A DNA stretch of 27,479 nucleotides. Origin: Candidatus Saccharimonadales bacterium (lineage in GTDB: Bacteria > Patescibacteriota > Saccharimonadia > Saccharimonadales > Saccharimonadaceae). Positions 7,426-14,029 of this stretch are shown here, in pieces. The first letter of the stretch is position 1. The number at the start of each line of letters is the position of its first letter. The notes beneath the pieces were generated by a model. The model was not told the origin of the DNA. It did no database searches and was given only the letters and a program-made list of their open reading frames with translations. The translations under genes and the position numbers were made by a program. The stretch lies in assembly GCA_030146045.1 (NCBI GenBank), contig JASLDG010000015.1:1-27479 (forward strand), in the 5' to 3' direction.

Positions 7426-9540
7426 CTACGCGTCAACGTCTTTGATACTCAGGCTCAATCGTCCACGCTCGTCGATGCCCGTCAGCTTGACTCGAACTTC
7501 TTGACCTTCGTGCAAGACATCTTCGACACGCTCAACACGCTCGTCGCTCAACTTGCTGATGTGTACCATGCCATCGGTGCCAGGCATGATGTTCACAAAT
7601 GCACCGAAATCTTTGATACTCACCACTTTGCCGGTATAGATCTTGCCGACTTCTGGTTCTTCGGTCAGACTACGAATCCAGTCGAGTGCACGCTCGATCT
7701 TCTCGGTATCGGCTGCCGCTACTGTGATCAGACCATCTTCTTTGATGTCGATTTCAGCACCTGTTTCTTTGGTAATCTTGTTGATGACTTCGCCGCCCTT
7801 ACCAATGACCGCACCAATTTTATCTGGATTAATCTTAATCTTTTCGATGCGCGGTGCGTATGGGCTCAATGCAAGCTTTGGCGCAGCCAATGTCGTCAGC
7901 ATGTGATCAAGAATGAACTTGCGACCTGGTTTCGCCTGCTCGATCGCCTGCTTCAGAATAGATACCGGTAATCCATGAACCTTCATATCCATTTGAATTG
8001 CCGTAATACCCTTTTCGGTACCCGTCACCTTAAAGTCCATGTCACCCGCAAAGTCTTCGGCATCCGCAATATCCGAGAGAACATATGGTGTATCACCGTC
8101 CATCATCAGACCCATAGCGATACCACTGACGGGGCGCTTAATCGGCACACCAGCATCCATCAATGCCAAACAACTTGAACACGTTGCCGCCATTGAGGTC
8201 GAGCCGTTCTGACTCATAATCTCAGTGACACTACGAATAGCATACGGGAATTCCTCTTCGGTTGGCAGCACCGGGATAAGTGCACGCTCTGCCAAATAGC
8301 CATGACCGATCTCACGGCGACCTGGGCTGCCAAGTCGACGAACCTCACCGACTGTGTAGCCTGGTGCATTGTAATGATGCATATAGCGGCGCTCACCATC
8401 ATTCACTTCCATCGTATCAACCAGCTGTGCGTAACTCAGGGGTGCTAATGTCACGATATTCATACCCTGTGTTACACCGCGAGTAAAAATACTTGATCCA
8501 TGCGCACGCGGAAGCACACCGACTTCCGAACTCAGCGGTCGAATCTCATCAAGATTACGGCCATCTGGACGCTTACCAAGCTCAACGATACCATTGCGCA
8601 CATCTTTGTGCAGCGCCATCGTAAACGCCTCATCGTATTCATCACGCAGTTCACTATATTCCTCACCAACTTTTTCGGCGAACGCTTCGTGGAATGCCCA
8701 ACGAATTTCATTCACCATTTCGTTACGCTCCGGGTATGGCCGATGGAGTGCCTCACCTAATTTACCTTCAACCCATGCGTCAACTTCCGCCTGAATCGTC
8801 TCGTTTGGCAATATAAGCTCGTATTCTTGCGTAGCAGGTTGAATTTTTTCAACCAGTTCTTTCTGGAGCTGGATAGCAGGCTGGAACTGTTCGTATGCCC
8901 ATGCAAGCGCATCAGCTACAAGCTCTTCGCTCACTTCATTAGCACCCGCTTCTACCATTGTGATGCCACTTTCAATACCTGCGACGACCAAATCAAGATC
9001 ACTCTGTTCACGCTCTTCGGGCGTCAAGAATGCCTTGAATTCGCCATTTACAACACCGACACGAAGACCAGCTACTGGGCCGTCAAACGGCGTACCAGTC
9101 AACATTAATGCGCTTGATGCGGCAATCATTGCAATCATATCGGGACGGAAACTCGGATCCATCGAAAGAACACTCGAAACTACCTGTACTTCCTGACGAT
9201 AGCCCTTTGGAAAGAGCGGACGAATCGGACGATCAATCAAGCGGCCGATCAAAATCGCTTCGTCGCTTGGGCGGCCTTCGCGTTTGATGAACCGGCTACC
9301 GCTAATCTTGCCTGCTGCATAAAACTTTTCTTCATAGTCGATACTGAGCGGGAAATAATCCAGCTGGATCGGCCGGCTACCGACCATCGCCGTGCCAAGT
9401 ACTACCGTATCACCGTAACGCACAAGTACACTCGCCGTCGTGCGAAATCCGATACGGTTGACTTCAAGCGTCAGCGTTTTACCGGCCAGCTCAGTGCTGA
9501 CGCTAATAATCTCTTTGCCCTTTGGATTAATCGTGGACAT
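7426..9540 (-). CDS. pnp: polyribonucleotide nucleotidyltransferase (PNPase)
   Basis: Phosphorolytic 3'-5' exoribonuclease of RNA decay. The 704-aa product has the complete PNPase plan. The first RNase PH-like domain has the block around FYAAGKISGSRFIKREGRPS. An all-helical linker follows. The second, catalytic RNase PH domain has GEVRRLGSPGRREIGHGYLAERAL and NGSTSMAATCSSCLALMDAG. A KH domain (IGAVIGKGGEVINKI) and a C-terminal S1 domain (VVSIKDFGAFVNIMPGTDGMVHISKL) complete it. The start ATG is preceded by AAAAGGAGAT at ideal spacing. It is monocistronic, with its own promoter, a long leader hairpin and a terminator. rpsO, often its neighbour in other bacteria, is about 6 kb away here. Confidence 0.98.
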   Translation of the reverse strand: MSTINPKGKEIISVSTELAGKTLTLEVNRIGFRTTASVLVRYGDTVVLGTAMVGSRPIQLDYFPLSIDYEEKFYAAGKISGSRFIKREGRPSDEAILIGRLIDRPIRPLFPKGYRQEVQVVSSVLSMDPSFRPDMIAMIAASSALMLTGTPFDGPVAGLRVGVVNGEFKAFLTPEEREQSDLDLVVAGIESGITMVEAGANEVSEELVADALAWAYEQFQPAIQLQKELVEKIQPATQEYELILPNETIQAEVDAWVEGKLGEALHRPYPERNEMVNEIRWAFHEAFAEKVGEEYSELRDEYDEAFTMALHKDVRNGIVELGKRPDGRNLDEIRPLSSEVGVLPRAHGSSIFTRGVTQGMNIVTLAPLSYAQLVDTMEVNDGERRYMHHYNAPGYTVGEVRRLGSPGRREIGHGYLAERALIPVLPTEEEFPYAIRSVTEIMSQNGSTSMAATCSSCLALMDAGVPIKRPVSGIAMGLMMDGDTPYVLSDIADAEDFAGDMDFKVTGTEKGITAIQMDMKVHGLPVSILKQAIEQAKPGRKFILDHMLTTLAAPKLALSPYAPRIEKIKINPDKIGAVIGKGGEVINKITKETGAEIDIKEDGLITVAAADTEKIERALDWIRSLTEEPEVGKIYTGKVVSIKDFGAFVNIMPGTDGMVHISKLSDERVERVEDVLHEGQEVRVKLTGIDERGRLSLSIKDVDA

Positions 9541-9561
9541 AGAATCTCCTTTTTGTGGTGC

Positions 9562-9616
9562 GGAGAGTAACAGGGATGAAAATTCTTGCTCAGAATCCTC
9601 GTCTCTATCACTTTCC
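9562..9616 (-). promoter_or_regulatory. long imperfect hairpin in the pnp leader
   Basis: In the minus-strand RNA the 25 bases at 9592-9616 pair with the 25 bases at 9562-9586 around a 5-base loop (9587-9591). I count 22 pairs, including 4 G-U pairs, and 3 mismatches. The G-U pairs exist only in the minus-strand transcript, which favours an RNA role. The hairpin ends 9 bases before the pnp Shine-Dalgarno. In Escherichia coli a pnp leader stem is cut by RNase III and PNPase then represses its own mRNA; an analogous control is inferred here. Confidence 0.65.
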
Positions 9617-9637
9617 GCGTGTTATTACCTACCTTAA

Positions 9638-9643
9638 ATTATA
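9638..9643 (-). promoter_or_regulatory. extended -10 promoter of pnp
   Basis: Minus strand TGCTATAAT (hexamer 9638-9643) gives a leader of about 90 bases that includes the whole hairpin at 9562-9616. Confidence 0.65.
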
Positions 9644-9702
9644 GCATGTTTGAGCTTTTTACCTCGAAAACTAACACCTGTCATACGCAATATGCCGACA
9701 TA

Positions 9703-9733
9703 AAATAGCCCGCAGGCTATTTTAGCCTGCGGG
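9703..9733 (-). terminator. terminator of the lipoprotein gene
   Basis: Perfect 11-bp stem (9709-9719 with 9723-9733) with a 3-base loop; on the minus strand it is followed by TATTTTA. It sits 20 bases after the stop of the 177-aa gene. Confidence 0.85.
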
Positions 9734-9753
9734 TGTACCCCGACAGTATGTAG

Positions 9754-10287
9754 TTAGTTTTCCCAGACGGCGCTTTCTATCACGGTCTCGGTTGATGGGA
9801 AGTTGTTCTGTACAATACGAAGGACGTTAGCATCAACCGCATAGCTCGTCGTCCCATTACGGGCAACGTAGTACCCGTTTTCGACACTCACATTACCGAG
9901 TGAAATACCAGCATCGCCTGCCTTGTCACGAGCACCACGGTAGTATCGTCCACGGTCATTTTCACAAATGACTACCTTGGAACCCGCTTTGCCAGGCGCG
10001 GTAGTACGCACGATCAGGATAGCGGAGTCGCTCGTATTGCACCGCGCCGGGCCTGACGTAAAGCCGCGCGCATCGGCACCATTCACACCATTACCGACCC
10101 AGCGGCCGCCCGACCGTGCCGGTGCCGTTTTGGTTACGGTGGTCGTCTTGGTAGCCGTTGTCGCCTCGGTCACCGTATTGGTCACTGTTGCTGTTCGCGT
10201 GGCCGACTGGGTCGTCTCGTTCGACGAACACCCCGCAACTACGCTGATCACCGCAGTCAATACTGCGATCATACTAATGTTTCGCAC
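9754..10287 (-). CDS. putative lipoprotein, Thr-rich linker, actinobacterial type
   Basis: The 177-aa product starts (GTG) with a lipoprotein signal: two positively-leaning residues, a hydrophobic stretch and the lipobox VVAGC with C20 as the lipidation site. A linker made almost entirely of Thr/Ala/Val/Lys (about 24-57) follows. Then comes a globular domain with two cysteines (C83 and C108, probable disulfide) and the pattern ARCN..D.AI..R...VVICEN..GRYYRG....G.SL. I associate this pattern with small lipoproteins of Mycobacteriales such as Gordonia and Rhodococcus; this is from memory, not a search. The gene is more GC-rich than its neighbours and flanked by its own promoter and terminator, consistent with transfer from an actinobacterial host. 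The Thr-rich linker would be a plausible O-mannosylation target for the PMT enzyme encoded at 13977-15404. Confidence 0.75.
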   Translation of the reverse strand: MRNISMIAVLTAVISVVAGCSSNETTQSATRTATVTNTVTEATTATKTTTVTKTAPARSGGRWVGNGVNGADARGFTSGPARCNTSDSAILIVRTTAPGKAGSKVVICENDRGRYYRGARDKAGDAGISLGNVSVENGYYVARNGTTSYAVDANVLRIVQNNFPSTETVIESAVWEN

Positions 10288-10351
10288 AACACCACTTCTT
10301 TCTGTCGAGGTACGTGACCTTTACGGTCATGATCTTCCAATGCCAAAACAT

Positions 10352-10357
10352 ATTTTA
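10352..10357 (-). promoter_or_regulatory. promoter of the lipoprotein gene
   Basis: Minus strand TGCTAAAAT (hexamer TAAAAT at 10352-10357) in an AT-rich gap. It gives a leader of roughly 60 bases with a weak AGAAAGAAG ribosome binding site before the GTG start. Confidence 0.45.
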
Positions 10358-10419
10358 GCAGTAGATAATATATTTATAACATGATTATATAAAATATACA
10401 ATGCCTTGAAAAGGAACGT

Positions 10420-10443
10420 GCCCCGGCCAAAAAGGCGCGGGGC
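10420..10443 (-). terminator. terminator of the 117-aa gene
   Basis: GC-rich stem: nine bases GCCCCGGCC (10420-10428) pair with the other arm (10434-10443, one bulged G) around AAAAA. On the minus strand it is followed by CGTTCCTTTT. It lies 25 bases after the gene's stop. Confidence 0.7.
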
Positions 10444-10468
10444 TCGTTCGTGTTTTTACCGTGTGCCG

Positions 10469-10822
10469 CTAGGAAGCCGCGGCCAACTGATTCTCGGCCC
10501 CGTGGGGCAGAATGATCTCGAGTGACACGCTCGAGAGATCACCGCCACAGCGACTCGGGAGACCGACCAGGCGCGCATCGCACGTCTGATCCTCGTACTT
10601 GACGTAGACGTTCAGCCGACCGTCCTGGATCATACCCACGCCCCTGGTCTGCGTCAGCTCGATCTTGCGCCCAGTCTTGCAACCGGGCCGGATCGCCATC
10701 TGCAGCGAGGCGTCGTCACCGAGCACCTGGCGCACACTGGCCGGGGTTCGGGACATCTTGCACCAGATCTCCTCGATATGGCGCAGGCACGACGTGGTCG
10801 GGTAAAGCGTGATGGTCGTCAA
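10469..10822 (-). CDS. GC-rich small protein of unknown function, 117 aa
   Basis: Not recognised. The start is TTG, supported by TAAGGAAG a few bases upstream; no better start is visible. The product has five cysteines (TSC, IWCKM, GCKTG, TCDA, RCGGD) and no signal peptide or membrane segment. The second half looks beta-rich (RLNVYVKYEDQ, SVSLEIILP). Its codons strongly prefer C and G at the third position, unlike the AT-balanced genes around it, while the flanks are very AT-rich. It has its own promoter and terminator. In these respects it resembles the gene at 15856-16269, so both may be independently moving or unusually regulated cassettes. Confidence 0.65.
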   Translation of the reverse strand: MTTITLYPTTSCLRHIEEIWCKMSRTPASVRQVLGDDASLQMAIRPGCKTGRKIELTQTRGVGMIQDGRLNVYVKYEDQTCDARLVGLPSRCGGDLSSVSLEIILPHGAENQLAAAS

Positions 10823-10867
10823 TGTTCTTCCTTACTCTTGGACACGTTCGCAAACACGAACCAATAT

Positions 10868-10873
10868 ATTATA
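10868..10873 (-). promoter_or_regulatory. promoter of the 117-aa gene
   Basis: Minus strand GATATAAT (hexamer 10868-10873) in AT-rich sequence. The leader of about 40 bases holds a small inverted repeat, GTTCG...CGAAC (about 10845-10860), and the ribosome binding site. Confidence 0.5.
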
Positions 10874-10916
10874 TCTTAATAGAAAGATTTAGTCAATTAC
10901 ACGGCCGTGCTGTATT

Positions 10917-11303
10917 TCATGCAACATCATCAGTCAGCGGCGCAATCTGAATCGCTAGCACTCCATACCGCGCCTGATCTTCAGGGCTATAAAACCGATT
11001 ATATTCTGCAGCTGCCTCTTCAGTCGATACTGCGCTTGGAATGACACGTTGATACCCTTCTCTGCGAACCATCGTTAAAAAATCCGAATACGTGCGAATT
11101 GCAATAATTTTCACGCGCGCCGCATCAGGCTCACCATCATGCAGCACACCATCATCATCCCGAATATCCCGTCGGAGCTTTACGATATCGCCAACTTGAT
11201 AATCAGTAAACTTACCTTTATTCAAGCGACCCTCAATCGTCTTATGTCCCGCTATAATAGCATCAAGCAAGTTCGACTCTCGTCCCGATTCCCAAACAGT
11301 CAT
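10917..11303 (-). CDS. ASCH domain protein
   Basis: The 128-aa product has the ASCH (ASC-1 homology, PUA-like) pattern: TIEGRLNKGKF, then YQVGDIVKLRRD, then a beta strand AARVKIIAI, and GVLAIQI near the end. ASCH proteins bind RNA or nucleosides; some act as RNases or amidohydrolases on modified cytidines, and the exact role cannot be given here. I chose the ATG at 11303 (MTVWESGRES) instead of the in-frame ATG at 11339. A TATACT box lies exactly 6 bases upstream, and the extra 12 residues do not match the start of ASCH domains. It is divergent from the 338-aa gene at 11367. Confidence 0.82.
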   Translation of the reverse strand: MTVWESGRESNLLDAIIAGHKTIEGRLNKGKFTDYQVGDIVKLRRDIRDDDGVLHDGEPDAARVKIIAIRTYSDFLTMVRREGYQRVIPSAVSTEEAAAEYNRFYSPEDQARYGVLAIQIAPLTDDVA

Positions 11304-11309
11304 AGCTAT

Positions 11310-11315
11310 AGTATA
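11310..11315 (-). promoter_or_regulatory. -10 box of the ASCH gene (leaderless)
   Basis: TATACT on the minus strand ends 6 bases before the ATG at 11303, which predicts a transcript starting at or next to the start codon. No Shine-Dalgarno is present. Confidence 0.6.
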
Positions 11316-11354
11316 CTTTGTTCCGCCTCTATTTGACATTCCTAAAAAACAGAG

Positions 11355-11360
11355 TATTAT
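11355..11360 (+). promoter_or_regulatory. -10 box of the 338-aa gene (leaderless)
   Basis: TATTAT lies 6 bases before the ATG at 11367, the same spacing as in other genes here, and there is no ribosome binding site. Confidence 0.5.
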
Positions 11361-11366
11361 ATGGCC

Positions 11367-12383
11367 ATGAACGAGCGGTCTCCATTATATGATTCAAACG
11401 AGCAGACGCCGCAAGACGCCCACAATCAAGCAAATGATATGCTCGAAGCAATCATGAACCGATTTGAATCGCCACTGCCGCTGACGTCAGACGAATACTG
11501 CACGATTACAGCCAGTGTTGACCGCATCAATGACTTGTTTGCTGAAGCAAATCTACTGCAACAGCGTGCTGAGGTTATGGCCCATGGCGATCACATCTAC
11601 CTACCGCAGCTCACTTATAATGGCGAGATCTGGCCAGAAGGTGCAGTGCGGATACCTATGTCACACGCTACCGCCAACTCATTTGGCATGCAAGAAGGTG
11701 GCTTTCAAGGTGTCAGCTTTGCCATAGATCCCGATGATTCACCTACACTCTATTACCGCCTACAGACCGAGCGTCATGAAGTTGATGGCTTTGCCTATTG
11801 GACCTACGCCGATGTGCGCCATAGCCTCTTGAGCTTCGCTGCCGATTGGAAGCAGTCAGCAGCTCACCTCTCCGAGAGCGAGTCTGACGATGACCCGCAG
11901 TTCCATACACATCTCGAAACTGTTACACAATTTGCCGACGATTTACGTAATAACGAAGGGGTTGATTTTAAACAAGTCGTACGGTCAATCGATTTTCTTT
12001 TAAACAAATCTTCGCTCGGCAATACAACGGAATTTCGAAACGATCTCGCACATCTGCTTTATGACTCGCTGCCAACGGATGTTGACCACTGGCGCCTTCA
12101 GGCAAGCCGAGCATTTGAAAAGCAAGCCGATGACACCCTCTCGACCGTCTATACACCTATTGAATCCCTGTCAACCGAATCATCCATCCTCTACTTCGAG
12201 TGCCATCCGCGGATGAACATACACTATGGCAAGGATCGCGCGACACCACGCCTCCGCACCAATAATCAGCGATTTGATCTCTATTTTGTTGCACCAAGCC
12301 TAACTGGTACAAGTGCTTTCTTTATTCCTCTTTCTGCTATCGAAGATATCGAGGCCTGCGATCCACCGCCTCCGGAGGGCTGA
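11367..12383 (+). CDS. hypothetical protein, about 338 aa
   Basis: Not recognised. The product is acidic and soluble, without signal peptide or membrane helices. It has a helical N-terminal part (about 15-70), a segment with beta character (HIYLPQLTYNGEIWPEGAVRIP) and aromatic stretches (YYRLQTERHEVDGFAYWTYADVR), a helical middle, and an acidic end finishing in PPPPEG. The ATG at 11361 is 6 bases further upstream and in frame; I prefer 11367 because of the 6-base spacing from the -10 box. The stop codon touches the -10 box of the following PgeF-like gene. Confidence 0.7.
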   Translation: MNERSPLYDSNEQTPQDAHNQANDMLEAIMNRFESPLPLTSDEYCTITASVDRINDLFAEANLLQQRAEVMAHGDHIYLPQLTYNGEIWPEGAVRIPMSHATANSFGMQEGGFQGVSFAIDPDDSPTLYYRLQTERHEVDGFAYWTYADVRHSLLSFAADWKQSAAHLSESESDDDPQFHTHLETVTQFADDLRNNEGVDFKQVVRSIDFLLNKSSLGNTTEFRNDLAHLLYDSLPTDVDHWRLQASRAFEKQADDTLSTVYTPIESLSTESSILYFECHPRMNIHYGKDRATPRLRTNNQRFDLYFVAPSLTGTSAFFIPLSAIEDIEACDPPPPEG

Positions 12384-12389
12384 TATACT
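12384..12389 (+). promoter_or_regulatory. -10 box of the PgeF-like gene (leaderless)
   Basis: TATACT starts right after the stop TGA of the 338-aa gene and ends 6 bases before the ATG at 12396. Confidence 0.6.
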
Positions 12390-12395
12390 AAAGTT

Positions 12396-13094
12396 ATGAG
12401 TGTCATTAGAGCAGTTTCAACCGTCAGCGACGGTTCAATGAAATCATCCCATCTCGACGATGCGCCGACCATCGCTGCCAATCGTGCCCGTTTCTTGCGT
12501 GCACACAATATGGAGCCGGACCATACAACACTTGTTCGACTTACCTATGACCGTGATAATTACTGTGAATATAAAGTAGTTACATCAGATGATTACGGTG
12601 ACGGTATTACACGAGATTCAACTATCATTGCCGATGCACTCGTGACAACTGAAGTGAATCACCCGCTTTTACTCCCGCTTGCCGACTGTATCGGTGCAGT
12701 GATTCATGATACACGCCGTAACATGCTGATGCTTTCACACCTGGGCAGACACAACCTTGAACAATACGGCGGGACGGCATCCGTCGAATATCTCGTGGAG
12801 CAATTCGGCTGCAATCCACAAGATCTGACCGTCTGGCTCAGCCCAGCCGCCGGCAAAGAAAACTATCCGCTCTTTGCGTTCGACCATCACAGCCTCCATG
12901 ATGTCGCGCGCGAGCAGTTCGAAGCAGCTGGCATTCTCGCAAATCGCATCACTACTTCATCCATCGACACAACACAGGATACAGCCTATTTTTCACATAG
13001 CGAATTTCTCAAAGGCAATCGCGCTACCGATGGCCGTTTTGCCATCGTCGCTATGCTGCACGGAGATAGCTTGGATCACGCTCTTCAATCTTAG
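12396..13094 (+). CDS. PgeF/YfiH-type (laccase-domain, Cu-oxidase_4) protein with altered metal site
   Basis: The 232-aa product follows the polyphenol oxidase/laccase-domain family, whose best characterised members (PgeF/YfiH, FAMIN) act on purine nucleosides or correct misincorporated L-Ser in peptidoglycan precursors. Seen motifs are IIADALVTT (77-85), LPLADCIGAVIHD with the conserved Cys (C98), the following His (H115 in SHLGRHN, instead of AHAGWRG), and a C-terminal YFSHSEF...ATDGRFA block. The first metal ligand, normally in a QVHG motif, is not there: the equivalent stretch is LTYDRDN. The GPxxGPCC-like segment is also changed. Fold assignment is good, activity is doubtful. The 3' end overlaps the convergent 110-aa gene by 44 bases. 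Confidence 0.72.
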   Translation: MSVIRAVSTVSDGSMKSSHLDDAPTIAANRARFLRAHNMEPDHTTLVRLTYDRDNYCEYKVVTSDDYGDGITRDSTIIADALVTTEVNHPLLLPLADCIGAVIHDTRRNMLMLSHLGRHNLEQYGGTASVEYLVEQFGCNPQDLTVWLSPAAGKENYPLFAFDHHSLHDVAREQFEAAGILANRITTSSIDTTQDTAYFSHSEFLKGNRATDGRFAIVAMLHGDSLDHALQS

Positions 13095-13383
13095 CCAGCG
13101 CATCCTGCTGTAAGCGATCCCCTAGCATGTCCGGGTTTACCAAAAACAGTCCAACTTTACCGATACCTACGATCGTACGTTCGGGATTATACGGGGTTTG
13201 ATACATCTCTTGGAGCGACGGCGATGGCTGATCTGGAGATACTTCCCTTCGCAGCTGTGCCACCTCGGCGCCAGCCAATTCTGCAATACCTTCATGCAGT
13301 TGAGTGGATGCTGTTAAAAACTGATCGACAAGTTCAAATGGTGCTTCTTCGAGAGGATGGCTGTGGTGGTATCGCTCGCTCAT
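13051..13383 (-). CDS. hypothetical protein, 110 aa
   Basis: Not recognised. A soluble, acidic-to-neutral product with a His-rich start (MSERYHHSHPLEE), a helical middle (EGIAELAGAEVAQLRREV) and a C-terminal part, IVGIGKVGLFLVNPDMLGDRL, that could be one beta strand plus helix. A real gene is indicated by a consensus promoter and an AAGGAG ribosome binding site 5-6 bases before the ATG. The last 44 bases run antisense into the PgeF-like gene. Confidence 0.7.
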   Translation of the reverse strand: MSERYHHSHPLEEAPFELVDQFLTASTQLHEGIAELAGAEVAQLRREVSPDQPSPSLQEMYQTPYNPERTIVGIGKVGLFLVNPDMLGDRLQQDALAKIEERDPSYLRAA

Positions 13384-13405
13384 AACACTCCTTGGTTATG
13401 AGTAT

Positions 13406-13434
13406 ATTATATCAAATTTATATTAAAAAGTCAA
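13406..13434 (-). promoter_or_regulatory. consensus promoter of the 110-aa gene
   Basis: On the minus strand TTGACT (13429-13434) and TATAAT (13406-13411) are 17 bases apart, the best -35/-10 pair in the window. The -35 box overlaps the stop codon of the small gene at 13431-13610. Confidence 0.8.
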
Positions 13435-13610
13435 TATCTTGAACTGTTCAATGCCTTCAAGATTGGCTTTGTTACCCCTGTTTCATCCGCCCATGCGACC
13501 GCAATAGCCGCCATGGCCAAAAGCACTATACCAATCAGCACATACCGCGCAAGTGGTGGTCGTTGCGAACGAGGAGAACTCTTGTTTAACGGCTTACCAT
13601 CTCGATCCAT
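13431..13610 (-). CDS. small single-pass membrane protein, 59 aa
   Basis: A short reading frame in an otherwise gene-free gap. The product is basic at the start (MDRDGKPLNKSSPRSQRPPLAR), has one strongly hydrophobic segment (YVLIGIVLLAMAAIAVAWA, about residues 23-41) and a short polar tail ending NSSRY. The inside-positive N terminus fits a membrane anchor with its C terminus outside. Support for it being real is a TGCTACAAT extended -10 ending exactly 6 bases before the ATG, as for other leaderless genes here. No function is proposed. Confidence 0.55.
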   Translation of the reverse strand: MDRDGKPLNKSSPRSQRPPLARYVLIGIVLLAMAAIAVAWADETGVTKPILKALNSSRY

Positions 13611-13616
13611 GTGCCC

Positions 13617-13622
13617 ATTGTA
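13617..13622 (-). promoter_or_regulatory. extended -10 box of the 59-aa gene (leaderless)
   Basis: Minus strand TGCTACAAT, with the hexamer 6 bases before the ATG at 13610; no Shine-Dalgarno. Confidence 0.5.
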
Positions 13623-13650
13623 GCACGCCGCTCGCCAAGCACTTGCATTT

Positions 13651-13674
13651 TTAACATAAGTATGTTAATATAAT
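13651..13674 (+). promoter_or_regulatory. promoter with 18-base palindrome upstream of the SemiSWEET gene
   Basis: A perfect inverted repeat TTAACATA-AG-TATGTTAA (13651-13668) directly abuts a TATAAT -10 box (13669-13674), so it covers the spacer of the promoter. This is the usual place for a repressor operator. The leader that follows (to 13711) is A/C-rich, contains GTAACA twice and has no Shine-Dalgarno. Confidence 0.55.
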
Positions 13675-13711
13675 ATCACTGTAACAACACACAAACACAG
13701 TAACAAAAACA

Positions 13712-14029
13712 ATGATTGAATTTATTTACATCAGTGCCTCACTCGCCTCTATCTGTGCTATGGCCCCACAGGTTAAACAAGTACTTGTGACCAAGCGAAC
13801 CGACGAACTTAGCCTTACAAGCTGGGTCATCTGGGCAATCGCACAAGCCGGCACCACCGTCTACGCCCTGTCGGTCAACGCGCTTCCCTTTATTGTTATC
13901 AGTGGCGTATGGTCACTCTACTACGCCGCTATGGTGACGATGATTCTCCACTATCGTAGGCAGCAACGCGTACCGCTTACGGCCGCCACTCCGGTAACCA
14001 CTGGCGAGCCTCTACCGCAGGCTGACTAA
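13712..14029 (+). CDS. SemiSWEET / PQ-loop sugar transporter
   Basis: Small sugar uniporter of the SWEET/SemiSWEET (MtN3/saliva) superfamily; the active form is a dimer of three-helix bundles in the membrane. The 105-aa product shows three hydrophobic segments (about 4-22, 38-58, 60-82). The PQ motif is at 19-20 in the first helix (CAMAPQVKQ), followed by the loop KRTDELSLTSW, which is typical of the family. The C-terminal tail is polar. For an organism with few pathways this would give direct uptake of host-derived sugars, and the aldose epimerase-like gene at 16338 may be metabolically related. Expression is probably controlled through the palindrome in its promoter. The 3' end overlaps the convergent PMT gene by 53 bases. 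Confidence 0.87.
   Translation: MIEFIYISASLASICAMAPQVKQVLVTKRTDELSLTSWVIWAIAQAGTTVYALSVNALPFIVISGVWSLYYAAMVTMILHYRRQQRVPLTAATPVTTGEPLPQAD

Noticed and set aside
7408..7971. 187-codon plus-strand open frame opposite pnp
   Set aside because: It lies antisense to the well-supported KH/S1 part of pnp, has no promoter or ribosome binding site, and a low-complexity translation typical of an antisense shadow.
13411..13711. Possible tRNA or riboswitch in the AT-rich gap before the SemiSWEET gene
   Set aside because: No cloverleaf, T-loop GTTCGA motif or known aptamer pattern; the gap is explained by the 59-aa gene and two promoters.
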